DNA from: an uncultured Paracoccaceae bacterium
GTDB taxonomy: Bacteria; Pseudomonadota; Alphaproteobacteria; Rhodobacterales; Rhodobacteraceae
DNA length: 64,000 bases
NCBI GenBank assembly: GCA_947489705.1
Contig: CANLEQ010000003.1
Span: 62,001-126,000 of the forward strand
Reading direction: 5' to 3'
Shown here: positions 48,936 to 57,653 of the stretch, piece after piece
Position numbering within the stretch: position 1 is the stretch's first letter
Layout: each line of letters opens with the position of its first letter
The notes under the pieces: generated by a model
Seen by the model: only the letters and a program-made list of their open reading frames with translations
What the model was told of the DNA's origin: nothing
The model's database searches: none
Program-made: the position numbers and the translations under genes

Positions 48936-49983
48936 CTTTCTCACCCGCCGCCGATTGCTGGCGCTATCCGTGGCAAGCCTTGCCGGACCAGCGGGCGCCC
49001 AGGGCTTTGCCGGGCTCGGGCGACAATCGGGCGAATTCGCGCGGCCCCGTCCCGAAACGGCGATCACCTTTCCTGCCGATCACGCGCCCCATCCCGCATT
49101 CCGCATCGAATGGTGGTATGTCACCGCGAACCTCACGGGCCCCGACGGGAGCCCCTACGGCGTTCAGTGGACGCTGTTCCGCTCGGCGCTGAGGCCCGAA
49201 CCGGATCCCGCGGGGTGGGCGACGAGCCAAGCGTGGATGGGTCACGCCGCGCTCACCACGCCCGAACGGCACTTCGCCACCGAACGGCTGGCGCGGGGCG
49301 GCATCGGTCAGGCCGGCGTGACGCTCTCTCCGTTCAGCGCATGGATCGACGAATGGACGCTGTCGGGCCCGGATCTCCGGCAGGTAACGATGAAAGCCGC
49401 CGGCGCGGACTTCGCCTTCGCGCTCGAGCTCGCGACGGAGGCGCCCTACGTCCTGCAGGGCAACAACGGATATTCGGTCAAATCCGCGGCGGGCCAGGCA
49501 AGCCATTACTATTCCCAGCCATTCTACGACGTTTCGGGCAAAATCACCCTGCCCGATGGCGACGTGCCGGTGACGGGCGAGGCATGGCTCGATCGCGAAT
49601 GGTCGTCGCAGCCGCTGTCGGGCGATCAGGAGGGATGGGACTGGTTCTCGCTGCACCTCGATGGCGGCGACAAGCTGATGGGGTTCCGGTTGCGCGGGAC
49701 GCCGGACTTCACCGCCGCGACCTGGATCGGCGCCGACGGGTCGGTGACCCCTTACAACGACGGGGTGTTCTCGGCGCGACCGCTTGAACGGTCCGACGTC
49801 GCGGGACGCGAGATTCCCACGCGCTGGCAGGTAAGCTTGCCGCCGCGGGCAATCGATGTGACGGTCACCGCACTCAACGAGGCGGCGTGGATGCCGTTGT
49901 CGTTCCCCTACTGGGAAGGCCCCGTGATCGTGGACGGCAGCCATTCGGGTCGCGGATATCTGGAGATGACAGGTTATGGATGA
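48925..49983 (+). CDS. AttH/CrtC-fold lipocalin-like protein with Tat-type signal
   Basis: A 352-residue exported protein. The N-terminus NASFLTRRRLLALSVASLAG looks like a twin-arginine signal (TRRRLLAL). The body shows FRIEWWYVTANLTG, QWTLFRSALRP, HYYSQPFYDVSGKITL, GEAWLDREWSSQPL and GWDWFSLHLDGGDKLM, the marks of the AttH/hydroxyneurosporene-synthase-like (carotenoid 1,2-hydratase) fold. Proteins of this type sit with FtsX-like ABC transporters in AttEFGH clusters. It need not be an enzyme. The start overlaps the permease stop by 11 bases and the end overlaps the next gene by 8. Confidence 0.85.
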   Translation: MNASFLTRRRLLALSVASLAGPAGAQGFAGLGRQSGEFARPRPETAITFPADHAPHPAFRIEWWYVTANLTGPDGSPYGVQWTLFRSALRPEPDPAGWATSQAWMGHAALTTPERHFATERLARGGIGQAGVTLSPFSAWIDEWTLSGPDLRQVTMKAAGADFAFALELATEAPYVLQGNNGYSVKSAAGQASHYYSQPFYDVSGKITLPDGDVPVTGEAWLDREWSSQPLSGDQEGWDWFSLHLDGGDKLMGFRLRGTPDFTAATWIGADGSVTPYNDGVFSARPLERSDVAGREIPTRWQVSLPPRAIDVTVTALNEAAWMPLSFPYWEGPVIVDGSHSGRGYLEMTGYG

Positions 49984-50527
49984 TTGGGCGAACGATCTCG
50001 GCGCGTTGCGGGAGCGGTGCTGGCGCGAACTGGAACGCGCCGCGTCGGACCCGGAGGCCCCGATGCACCGCACCGTGCTCGCCACCACGGGCCTCGGCGG
50101 CGGGGCGGAGGCGCGTACGCTGGTGCTTCGGCATGCCAATGCGGACCGGGCGGAGCTCGGGATACAGGTCGACGCGGCCTCCACCAAGGTTGCCGAGATC
50201 CGCGCCAATCCGCTGGCGACGCTGCTCTTCTGGGATCCGGGGACGGCGTTGCAGATCCGTGCCCGCCTGCGCCTTGCGGTCGATGCCGAAACCAGGGCGA
50301 TCTGGGACGGACTCTCCGAGGACGCGCGCAGCAACTATGGTGGCACGCCGCCCACCGGTGCGCCGATCCCGGCGCCCGACGCCTATGACAAGGTGCCCGA
50401 TCCGAGCCGCCTCGTGCGTCTCGTGGGCGAAATCGACTCCATGGACGTGGTCTATCTTGGGCCCGCGCATCGGCGGGCGCTCTTCGCCCGGAAGGACGGA
50501 TTCGCGGGTACGTGGCTGGCGCCCTGA
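49976..50527 (+). CDS. Pyridoxamine 5'-phosphate oxidase-like flavin-binding protein
   Basis: A 183-residue protein with the split-barrel PNPOx fold. APMHRTVLATTG, GAEARTLVLRHANAD, STKVAEIRANPLATLLFWD and IRARLRLAVDAET are as expected of FMN-binding members. It lacks the C-terminal signature of true PdxH, so it is not likely the vitamin B6 enzyme. It overlaps the AttH-like gene by 8 bases as the last gene of that overlapping run, and might be an unrelated rider or a redox partner. Confidence 0.83.
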   Translation: MDDWANDLGALRERCWRELERAASDPEAPMHRTVLATTGLGGGAEARTLVLRHANADRAELGIQVDAASTKVAEIRANPLATLLFWDPGTALQIRARLRLAVDAETRAIWDGLSEDARSNYGGTPPTGAPIPAPDAYDKVPDPSRLVRLVGEIDSMDVVYLGPAHRRALFARKDGFAGTWLAP

Positions 50528-50569
50528 TCGGCGCCCGCGCTAGACCGGGCCCGTAACGAGGGAGATTCC

Positions 50570-52732
50570 ATGCGACAAACCTGGCCCGCGACGCGCGATC
50601 TGGTTCTGATCGGGGGCGGGCATACCCACGCGCTCGTGCTGCGCGCTTGGGGCATGCGGCCGCTGGCCGGTGCGCGAGTGACGCTCGTCAATCCCGCGCC
50701 GACCGCGCCCTATACCGGCATGCTGCCGGGGTTCGTCGCCGGGCATTACGACCGCGAAACGCTCGACATCGATCTGATGCGCCTCGCGCAATTCGCCGGA
50801 GCGCGGATGATCCTGGGACATGCGACCGGGATCGACCGCGCCGCCGGCGAGATCGCGGTCGATGACCGGATCCTCGGGTCGCGCCGCGTGCCCTACGACG
50901 TGGCCTCCATCGATATCGGCATCCATTCCGAGATGACGGAGCTGCCCGGGTTCGCCGAACACGGCGCGCCGGCAAAACCGCTCGACCGTTTCGCGCAAAG
51001 CTGGGCCGATCACCTCGCTGGGCCCGAACGCGGCGCGGCCATGGCGGTCATCGGAGGCGGTGCCGCGGGTGTGGAGCTTGCCATGGCGATGTCGCACGGC
51101 GCGGGCGGCGCCCCCGTGACCCTGATCGATCGCGGCAGCGCCCTGCGCGGCATGGGCCACGGTGCCGCGAAGGCGCTGCGTGCGGCACTCGGCCGCCACA
51201 ACGTGGCGGTGGTCGAAGGCGTGGCGGTGAAGGCCGTCACCGCCACGCATGTGGTGCTGGCCGACGGGCGCGAGATCCCCGCGCGCCTCGTTGCGGGGGC
51301 GACCGGGCCGCGGCCGCATGGCTGGCTTGCGGATACGGGCCTCGCCCTCACCGACGGCTATGTCGATGTCGACGCGGAACTGCGCAGTTCCGATCCGGCG
51401 ATCTTCGCCGCGGGCGATTGTGCGCATCTGACCTTCGCGCCGCGTCCCAAGGCCGGTGTCTTCGCCGTTCGTCAGGCCCCGATCCTGCACGCGAACCTGC
51501 GCGCGGCTCTGGGAGGCGGCCGGTCGAAAGAGTACCGGCCCCAGCGCGATTACCTCAAGCTCATCTCGACCGGGGGCAAGTCGGCGGTCGCCGACAAGTT
51601 CGGCCTGCGCCTTTCCGGCTGGCCGCTCTGGTGGCTCAAGGATCGCATCGATTGCAAGTTCATGCGGCGGCTCGCCGAATTGCCGATCATGGCGCCTGAC
51701 GCACCGCCCGCGAACCACGCGCGTGGGCTGCGCGACCTGACCCGACAGGCGCCCTGTGGCGGCTGCGCAGCCAAGATCGGCCAGACGACGCTGACCCGCG
51801 CCCTCGGCCCCGTGGGCGCCTTGCGCGAGGATGTCGAAACGGGGATCGGCGACGATGCGGCCGTCCTTGCCATGGGCGTGGTCCGTCAGGCGATCACGGT
51901 CGACCAGATCAGCGCGGTGACCGCCGATCCGCGCCTGATGGCGCATATCGCGGCGCATCACGCGTTGGGCGACTGCCTTGCGATGGGCGCCGCGCCGCAG
52001 GCCGCGCTCCCGATCCTGACGTTGCCGCGTGCCCTGCCCGAGATCGAGGGGCGGATCCTGCGCGACGTCATGGAAGCCGCGCAGAAGGTCATGGCGGAAG
52101 CGGGGGCGACGATCGTCGGGGGGCATTCGGCGACGGGACCCGAGATGGCGGTCGGCTTCGCCGTGACGGGGCTGCTCGACCGGGCCGCGATCACCCTGGC
52201 CGGCGCGCGACCCGGCGACCGTCTGATCCTGACGAAACCGCTCGGATCGGGCATCGTTCTCGCGGGGGCGATGGCCGGCCGGACGCGCGGCGTGGATCTG
52301 GCCGCGACGCTGCGGCTCATGGCCGAGCCCCAGATCGACGCGGCCTTGATCCTGCGGGATGCGACGGCGATGACGGATGTCACGGGGTTCGGCCTTGCGG
52401 GGCATCTCGTGGGGATGCTCGACGCATCGGGGGCCGGCGCGTCGCTCGATCCCGATGCCATTCTTGCGATGCCCGGCGCGCTCGCCCTCGTCGAAGGCGG
52501 GCAGAGATCGACCTTGCACGACGCGAACCGGCAGGTCGCCCGACGGGTCCGGGGCGACGCGACGGCCCGGTACGAGCTGCTTTTCGATCCTCAGACGGCG
52601 GGCGGATTGCTGGCCTCTGTGGCGCCTTCCACGGCGACACACGTCGTCGAGACCCTGCAAAACGCAGGCTATCGGGCGGCAATCATCGGCGAGATCACGG
52701 CCGGGCCGGCGGCGATCCGCCTCTCGCGCTAG
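50570..52732 (+). CDS. selD: FAD-dependent oxidoreductase-selenide, water dikinase fusion
   Basis: A 720-residue fusion. Residues 1-350 are a FAD/NAD(P)-binding oxidoreductase (LVLIGGGHTHALVLR, VIGGGAAGVELAMAMSHGAG and FAAGDCAHL). Residues from about 385 are selenophosphate synthetase, making selenophosphate from selenide and ATP: catalytic Cys399 and Lys402 in CGGCAAKIGQ, GIGDDAAVLAM, VGGHSATGPEMAVG and TDVTGFGLAGHLVGML. The oxidoreductase part might supply or recycle reduced selenide, which is inference. A GGGAGATTCC ribosome site precedes it. It is convergent, with a 4-base overlap, with mnmH. Confidence 0.95.
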   Translation: MRQTWPATRDLVLIGGGHTHALVLRAWGMRPLAGARVTLVNPAPTAPYTGMLPGFVAGHYDRETLDIDLMRLAQFAGARMILGHATGIDRAAGEIAVDDRILGSRRVPYDVASIDIGIHSEMTELPGFAEHGAPAKPLDRFAQSWADHLAGPERGAAMAVIGGGAAGVELAMAMSHGAGGAPVTLIDRGSALRGMGHGAAKALRAALGRHNVAVVEGVAVKAVTATHVVLADGREIPARLVAGATGPRPHGWLADTGLALTDGYVDVDAELRSSDPAIFAAGDCAHLTFAPRPKAGVFAVRQAPILHANLRAALGGGRSKEYRPQRDYLKLISTGGKSAVADKFGLRLSGWPLWWLKDRIDCKFMRRLAELPIMAPDAPPANHARGLRDLTRQAPCGGCAAKIGQTTLTRALGPVGALREDVETGIGDDAAVLAMGVVRQAITVDQISAVTADPRLMAHIAAHHALGDCLAMGAAPQAALPILTLPRALPEIEGRILRDVMEAAQKVMAEAGATIVGGHSATGPEMAVGFAVTGLLDRAAITLAGARPGDRLILTKPLGSGIVLAGAMAGRTRGVDLAATLRLMAEPQIDAALILRDATAMTDVTGFGLAGHLVGMLDASGAGASLDPDAILAMPGALALVEGGQRSTLHDANRQVARRVRGDATARYELLFDPQTAGGLLASVAPSTATHVVETLQNAGYRAAIIGEITAGPAAIRLSR

Positions 52733-53778
52733 CTCCGGCGTCGTGCCATCCAGGCGGCTACCCCGTCGGCCGCACGCTCAAGCCCGTCGGCATCAAGGCG
52801 CTGCGCGTGGATCGTCCCATCCGGTTCCGCCCCCGCCGCCTGGCGCGCATAGCGCGGGTCGTAGTGATGCTCCATCAGCTCCGCCGCCAGCGCACGCACA
52901 TCGCCCGCCGCGGCCAGGCTGCGCCAATGCTCGACGCGCGCGTGCCCCTGCAACGGGATAAGAGAGACGAGCACCTCGTCGAGCCGGTTCGGGTCGGCCA
53001 CGATATCCGCATAGGCGCGATGCAGGTATTCCGCCCGCGCGGCCAGGGGGGCCTCGACGCGCAGCCGCGGCGCGTGCCCCATCGCCGACCAGAGCGACGG
53101 CGGCACGATCACCCGGCCGACCTTGCTCGATTCCGCCTCGACGAGGACCGGACGCGACGGGTCGAGGCCCAGCGTCACCTGTGCCAGCTGCGATTCGAAC
53201 GACTTCTGCGACGGCTGCTCCCCCATCGCCCCGAAGACCGAGCCGCGATGATTGGCGAGCCCTTCGAGATCGATGATCTGAACGCCCCGGCGCGCGGCCA
53301 AGTGCAGGAGCGCGGTCTTCGCCGTGCCGGTATAGCCGTCGAGCAGAACGACGGGGGCCCGAAACGGCCGGTCGTAGAGATGCTGGCGCACCTCGGCGCG
53401 ATAGCTGCGGTAGCCGCCCTTGACCACGGCCACGCGCCAGCCGATCTGCGACAGGATCGACGCGAAGGAATTCGACCTCTGGCCGCCCCGCCAGCAATAG
53501 ACCAAGGGTCGCCACCCGCCGTCGTGACCCGCGAGCGGCCCCTCGATATGGCGCGCCGCGTTCCGCGCGACGAGGGCCGCACCGATCTTGCGCGCGAGAA
53601 AGGCGCTCTGCCTGGTATAGATCGTGCCGACCCGCGCGCGTTCCTCGTCGTCGAGGACGGGAAGGTTGATCGCACCGGGCACGTGATCCTCGGCGAATTC
53701 CGACGGGGCGCGCACGTCGATGATCGTGTCGAAGCGCGGGTCGGAGAAATCGCTGAGGTCGTTCGGGATGAATTCCAT
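52729..53778 (-). CDS. mnmH: tRNA 2-selenouridine synthase
   Basis: Replaces sulphur in 2-thiouridine of wobble bases by selenium from selenophosphate, by way of a geranylated intermediate. The 349-residue protein has an N-terminal rhodanese domain with the active Cys95 (VYCWRGGQRSNSFASIL) and a P-loop domain with GYTGTAKT at 148-155, LEGLANHRGS and VEAESSKVGRV, all MnmH signatures. It is convergent with selD, its selenium donor. No selA or selB is in the window, so selenium use shown here is for tRNA. Confidence 0.95.
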   Translation of the reverse strand: MEFIPNDLSDFSDPRFDTIIDVRAPSEFAEDHVPGAINLPVLDDEERARVGTIYTRQSAFLARKIGAALVARNAARHIEGPLAGHDGGWRPLVYCWRGGQRSNSFASILSQIGWRVAVVKGGYRSYRAEVRQHLYDRPFRAPVVLLDGYTGTAKTALLHLAARRGVQIIDLEGLANHRGSVFGAMGEQPSQKSFESQLAQVTLGLDPSRPVLVEAESSKVGRVIVPPSLWSAMGHAPRLRVEAPLAARAEYLHRAYADIVADPNRLDEVLVSLIPLQGHARVEHWRSLAAAGDVRALAAELMEHHYDPRYARQAAGAEPDGTIHAQRLDADGLERAADGVAAWMARRRS

Positions 53779-53798
53779 GCGGTGGGCCTATCCCCAAC

Positions 53799-54662
53799 CT
53801 AGCGCGGGGAAAAGAGCGACGCGACGGTGCGGGCCATCGCGCGACCACTTTCCCATGCGTGACCGGCATGGCCGAGCGCCCAGTCGCCCCCGGCGAGGAC
53901 CCGCTCCGCGCAAACGGCGAACGGTTCGTTCAGCGGCCGTACGACCCGCCCGAAACGCCAGCGATGGGCGGCGACATGGCGCGGCGGTGAACCCTGCCCC
54001 AGACAGGTGCCGAGGCGGTTCGCAAGTTCGTCCGCCACGTCGTCCTTCGTGCGTTCCAGGTTGTCGCGGGTCCAGCTCTGCGTGGCATGGACGACATATC
54101 CCTGCCCCGTCCGCGCCGGCAGGATTGCCGCGAAGGGGGCCGGCGGATCCGCAATCTCTCCGGCAGGCATGTCCCACGACGCCATCACGGTCCAGACCGG
54201 CGCCATCTCGACCGCCCGAAGGTCCACGTGCGGGAAGATCGCCGCGACCTGCGGGGCCGGAATGGCCACGATCACGGCATCGAACGGGCCGAAGCGCCGC
54301 CCATCTTCTGCCACGAGACGGCGATCGGTGGAGATCTCGACGATCCGCGTGGCGGCCTCATGCGTCGTGCGAAGCGCCCAGGGTTTGAGAAGCCCGCTCA
54401 TTGCGGGGCGCCCGCGCCATCCCCCCGGGACCGCGTCGCAGGATTGCAGGCCCTGCATCGCCGCATCGAACCCCGTCTCTGCGCCCCGCTCGGCGATCGG
54501 GGCGCCGTGGTCGAACGTGCCCGCCTCGGCGCGGCGCGTCGCCAGCCGCCCCCCGATGCCCCGGCCCTTGTCGAAGACGGCCACCGGGTGCCCATCTGCA
54601 ACCAGGTGTCGCGCCGCCGTCAATCCGGCCATCCCGGCCCCAATGATCGCAATTCTAGTCAT
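53799..54662 (-). CDS. Renalase-like FAD-dependent amine oxidoreductase
   Basis: A 287-residue flavoprotein. The N-terminal FAD motif is RIAIIGAGMAGLTAARHL, followed by VFDKGRGIGGRLATRR and FDHGAPIA, which are typical of renalase-type proteins. The C-terminal motif has VLAGGDWALG and AWESGRAMA. These proteins re-oxidise or repair NAD(P)H isomers in characterised cases; the role here is not established. The start at 54662 removes a non-family upstream stretch. It follows mnmH's start by 20 bases, in the same direction (it is upstream), so both may be co-transcribed. Confidence 0.85.
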   Translation of the reverse strand: MTRIAIIGAGMAGLTAARHLVADGHPVAVFDKGRGIGGRLATRRAEAGTFDHGAPIAERGAETGFDAAMQGLQSCDAVPGGWRGRPAMSGLLKPWALRTTHEAATRIVEISTDRRLVAEDGRRFGPFDAVIVAIPAPQVAAIFPHVDLRAVEMAPVWTVMASWDMPAGEIADPPAPFAAILPARTGQGYVVHATQSWTRDNLERTKDDVADELANRLGTCLGQGSPPRHVAAHRWRFGRVVRPLNEPFAVCAERVLAGGDWALGHAGHAWESGRAMARTVASLFSPR

Positions 54663-54759
54663 GAAGCAGACACTATCACAGGAACCGGCCACACAAAGGC
54701 TTGGCGTATGAGCGCGCAGCGGTTAGCGTGCCTCGGAACAACTTCCGGGAGAGTTTTTC

Positions 54760-55569
54760 ATGATTTCAGTCTTCAAAGCCGGAACTCTGGCGATTGCGCT
54801 GATTACGATGCCGGGGTTTGCCTCGGCGGCGCAATGCGGCGACACCGCCGCGGGATATGAGACGTGGAAGTCGCAATTCGCCCGCGAAGCGCAGGCGGCG
54901 GGCGTCGGACAGCGCGGTCTGCAGGCGCTCGCCAACAGCCGATACGCGCAAGCCACGATCAATGCCGACCGCAACCAGACGAGCTTCAGCTATTCTCTCG
55001 AGAAGTTCATGGAGGTGCGGGGGGCCGAGACCATCGTTGCGCAGGGGCGCCAGCGACTGAACGCAAACCCCGCCTTCTACGCCGCGCTGGAACGCCAGTA
55101 TGGCGTCTCCCCGGGTGTGATCCTTGCCATACACGGCATGGAGACCGGCTTCGGACGCTTCATGGGAGACAGCAACGTCGTCTCGTCGATCGCGACGCTC
55201 GCCTATGATTGTCGGCGCTCCGGCTTCTTCACGCCTCATGCCCTCGCGGCGCTGAAGCTGGTCGATCGCGGCGCGCTTTCGGCCGATACGCAGGGCGCGC
55301 GCCATGGCGAGGTCGGGCATACCCAGTTCCTGCCGGGCAATGTCCTGCGCTACGGCGTCGATGCGGACGGCAATGGTCGCGTGGATCTGACGAACGTCAC
55401 CGATGCGCTGGCCTCCACGGCGAATTTCCTGCGGCAGAAGGGATGGCGCCCGGGGGCCGGCTATCAGCAGGGCCAGCCCAATTTCCGCGCGATCGAGGCG
55501 TGGAACGCGGCCAGCGTCTATCAGCAGGCGATCGCACGCATGGCGGCGCGGATCGACGGCGGCTCCTGA
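54760..55569 (+). CDS. Lytic murein transglycosylase (MltB-like)
   Basis: A 269-residue periplasmic enzyme with a signal peptide (MISVFKAGTLAIALITMPGFASA, cleavage near 23). It fits the SLT/MltB family (GH103): the catalytic Glu is in LAIHGMETGFGRFMGDSNVV, followed by SIATLAYDCRRSGFF, GEVGHTQFLPGNVLRYGVDAD (tract in two parts) and ASTANFLRQKGWRPG. It cleaves peptidoglycan to 1,6-anhydromuropeptides, which the anmK in this window would recycle. There is no PG-binding domain. Confidence 0.92.
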   Translation: MISVFKAGTLAIALITMPGFASAAQCGDTAAGYETWKSQFAREAQAAGVGQRGLQALANSRYAQATINADRNQTSFSYSLEKFMEVRGAETIVAQGRQRLNANPAFYAALERQYGVSPGVILAIHGMETGFGRFMGDSNVVSSIATLAYDCRRSGFFTPHALAALKLVDRGALSADTQGARHGEVGHTQFLPGNVLRYGVDADGNGRVDLTNVTDALASTANFLRQKGWRPGAGYQQGQPNFRAIEAWNAASVYQQAIARMAARIDGGS

Positions 55570-55579
55570 GAGCAGCGCG

Positions 55580-56611
55580 TCAGGAGGTGGCCGGATGCGC
55601 GGTGCGGCCCAGAGGATGCGCCTCGCCTGCGATGCTGTGGCGGGCCCGGCCCGCCCATTTGGAGGCATAGAGGGCTTCGTCGGCATCGGCCATCATGCGG
55701 TCCAGATCGGGCCTCTCGTAGCGGGTCGAGATCGCCGTCCCCACGCTCGCCGAAATGTGGCAGGTCTGCCCGGCGAAAAAGAAGGGACGCTCGATCCCCG
55801 CGATGATCCGGCGCGCGGTCTCGTCGATCAGATCCGGATCGACCATACCGTGCAGGATCAGGACGAACTCGTCGCCCCCCACGCGTGCCACGGTATCGGT
55901 CGCGCGGGTCGCGGCGCGCAGCGTCGCCGCGACGGCCTGAAGGACGTGGTCGCCCGCGGCATGTCCATGGGTGTCGTTGACGGCCTTGAAATAGTCGAGG
56001 TCGATGTTGCTGAGCGCGAAGGGCTCGTTGCCCGCGACGAGCCGGTTCGTCACGCGTTCGAGGGCCCGCCGGTTGTTGAGGCCCGTCAGGGTATCGGTAA
56101 AGGCCTGCGCCTCGGCCTCCGTCTTCGCCCCGTCGAGGCGCGCGATCAGCCGCCGGCTCTCGGCCATGACTGCCGAATTGGCCTCGATGAGATAGAGCAT
56201 GTCGACGGTCATGTCCGTCTGGCTGAAATCGGCACTGGTCAGAGGCGCGCCGCCCAGATCGCGCAATTCGCCCAGATCGAGTGCCAGGCTCAGGATCCCC
56301 CCGTCCTTCGAGCCCATCGGAAGGGCAAGCCCGCGCATCCGGACGGAACGTCCCTCGCGAAACCTGAGCTTGAGACGACGACCCGTCATCGACAGCAGCT
56401 CGCGCGCCTCGCCGATCCCTCGCGGGCGCGTGAACTCGAAACACGCGCGCAGGTCTCGGGAAACCAGCTTCCGCTCGCCGGCGAGGCGAACCAGACCGGG
56501 AGCTGCATGCCGGATCTTGCCGGTCTCGTCGAACCTCAGATGCATCGGCAGCATGGTGTCGATCACCCGGCTGCTCAGCTCGACGGTCTCGTCCCGGCCG
56601 GTCGAGGTCAT
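55580..56611 (-). CDS. H-NOX-associated diguanylate cyclase (HNOBA-GGDEF)
   Basis: A 343-residue cytosolic c-di-GMP synthase. Residues 1-145 are a PAS-like HNOBA-type regulatory domain (MHLRFDETGKIRHAAPGL, SADFSQTDMTVDMLYLIEANS), then a short coiled helix, then a GGDEF domain: active-site GGDEF at 245-249, allosteric RxxD I-site at 236-239 (RATD), DPLTGLNNRR-like start in TDTLTGLNNRRALE, and DYFKAVNDTHGHAAGD. Both active and inhibitory sites are intact. Its ATG overlaps the stop of the H-NOX gene by 4 bases, so the two are co-translated and very probably interact. Confidence 0.9.
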   Translation of the reverse strand: MTSTGRDETVELSSRVIDTMLPMHLRFDETGKIRHAAPGLVRLAGERKLVSRDLRACFEFTRPRGIGEARELLSMTGRRLKLRFREGRSVRMRGLALPMGSKDGGILSLALDLGELRDLGGAPLTSADFSQTDMTVDMLYLIEANSAVMAESRRLIARLDGAKTEAEAQAFTDTLTGLNNRRALERVTNRLVAGNEPFALSNIDLDYFKAVNDTHGHAAGDHVLQAVAATLRAATRATDTVARVGGDEFVLILHGMVDPDLIDETARRIIAGIERPFFFAGQTCHISASVGTAISTRYERPDLDRMMADADEALYASKWAGRARHSIAGEAHPLGRTAHPATS

Positions 56612-57198
56612 CGGTCTCCCGCCAGCATGAAGCTGTTCCCGGCCGCATAGCTCGTCGACAGAAGCATGATCTCCACCGCCCTCACGCCGGGGCGGTCCGA
56701 GACGTCCAGGCACTCGACCATCGCGAGCGCGCCGTAATCGTCCGCCATGCCCCGCAGGCACCCCAGCAGGACGTGCTCGAAACCATCGACCGTCGCCTCC
56801 CATTCGAGCGTGTAGCGCGTTCCGTCCACCGTCTCGACCTTGAATGCCGGAACCTCCAGATCCGGAATGGCAAGCCTGCTGCGATCGGCGAGATCGCCCA
56901 GCGATTCGAGGAATTCCTCGAGATCCGCGCCCCCGAATCGCAGCAATCGCCTGATCCGCCACATGTTCGGATGCGAGACGAGATACGTGCCGAGATCCTC
57001 CAGGAAATCCGAGCGCGGCTTCTTGAGCCGGGCACTGGTCACATCGATCACCCGGCTCGTCACGTCGTCATCGTAGGTCAGCATCGCCTCGAAGGTTCTG
57101 GGCTCGAGTGCCGCGGCCGCGGTCACCTCGGCCCAGACCGGCTCGCCATAGACGTCCTGAACGAAATTCTGGATGGATCTGTTGATCAGTCCATGCAT
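56608..57198 (-). CDS. H-NOX-fold (HNOB) sensor protein lacking the haem-ligand histidine
   Basis: A 196-residue protein of the H-NOX/HNOB family, whose usual role is nitric oxide or oxygen sensing by haem. The family frame is clear: MHGLINRSIQNFVQDVYGEPVW, then YLVSHPNMWRIRRLLRFGG, FLESLGDLADRSRLAIPDL. Ungapped alignment of FLESLGDLA (96-104) with soluble guanylate cyclase beta1 puts Ala104 at the proximal His position, and the YxSxR haem-propionate motif reads WEATV (133-137). So both haem contacts are missing. It is directly upstream of its diguanylate cyclase, which it presumably controls. Confidence 0.85.
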   Translation of the reverse strand: MHGLINRSIQNFVQDVYGEPVWAEVTAAAALEPRTFEAMLTYDDDVTSRVIDVTSARLKKPRSDFLEDLGTYLVSHPNMWRIRRLLRFGGADLEEFLESLGDLADRSRLAIPDLEVPAFKVETVDGTRYTLEWEATVDGFEHVLLGCLRGMADDYGALAMVECLDVSDRPGVRAVEIMLLSTSYAAGNSFMLAGDR

Positions 57199-57263
57199 CG
57201 GTCGAACTCCCCTTCTCTCGACAGGAGCCCTAACGCCAGTGATTTAAGGTATCGTTATCGCCG

Positions 57264-57560
57264 TCAGGTCCAGTTCACCTGCTGCCCGCCGGGCAAAGCG
57301 GCGCGGGCCTGCCCCGGCGCGGTGTAGGAGAGCCGCCTGTCGTCGCAGAACTTCACGATCCAGGCATCGTCCATCATCACGAAATCGAGAATCGAACCCA
57401 GGAATTCACCGTCATTCAATCTTTGTGCCAGATCCTCGCGCGAGGCGCCGGTACTGCCCATGAAGATGTCGAGCAGATCTTCCTCGGTCGCGATCCATGC
57501 AAGTGCGTCCAGTGCAAGGGTTTCGGCGGCCTCCCGGGAATAGGCGGAGTCCTGCTTCAT
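57264..57560 (-). CDS. DUF3572-family protein
   Basis: A 98-residue protein of the DUF3572 family common in alphaproteobacteria. It has AETLALDALAWIATEEDLLD, FMGSTGASREDLAQRL and LGSILDFVMMDDAWIVKFCDD, an all-helical pattern with a hydrophobic core. Function unknown. It is divergent from the PleD-like gene (about 90 bases) and 65 bases upstream of the H-NOX gene in the same direction. Confidence 0.85.
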   Translation of the reverse strand: MKQDSAYSREAAETLALDALAWIATEEDLLDIFMGSTGASREDLAQRLNDGEFLGSILDFVMMDDAWIVKFCDDRRLSYTAPGQARAALPGGQQVNWT

Positions 57561-57653
57561 TCTCGGACCTCGTGCGGAAAGAAAGACTTTGTTAAGTTTA
57601 ATAATCGAATGTAGGTCACGACGAACAGTACAGCTATGAACGTAAGGGGCGGA

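Noticed and set aside
50570-52732. Selenocysteine codon in selD
   Set aside because: The active site codon is TGC (Cys399) and no in-frame TGA is present.
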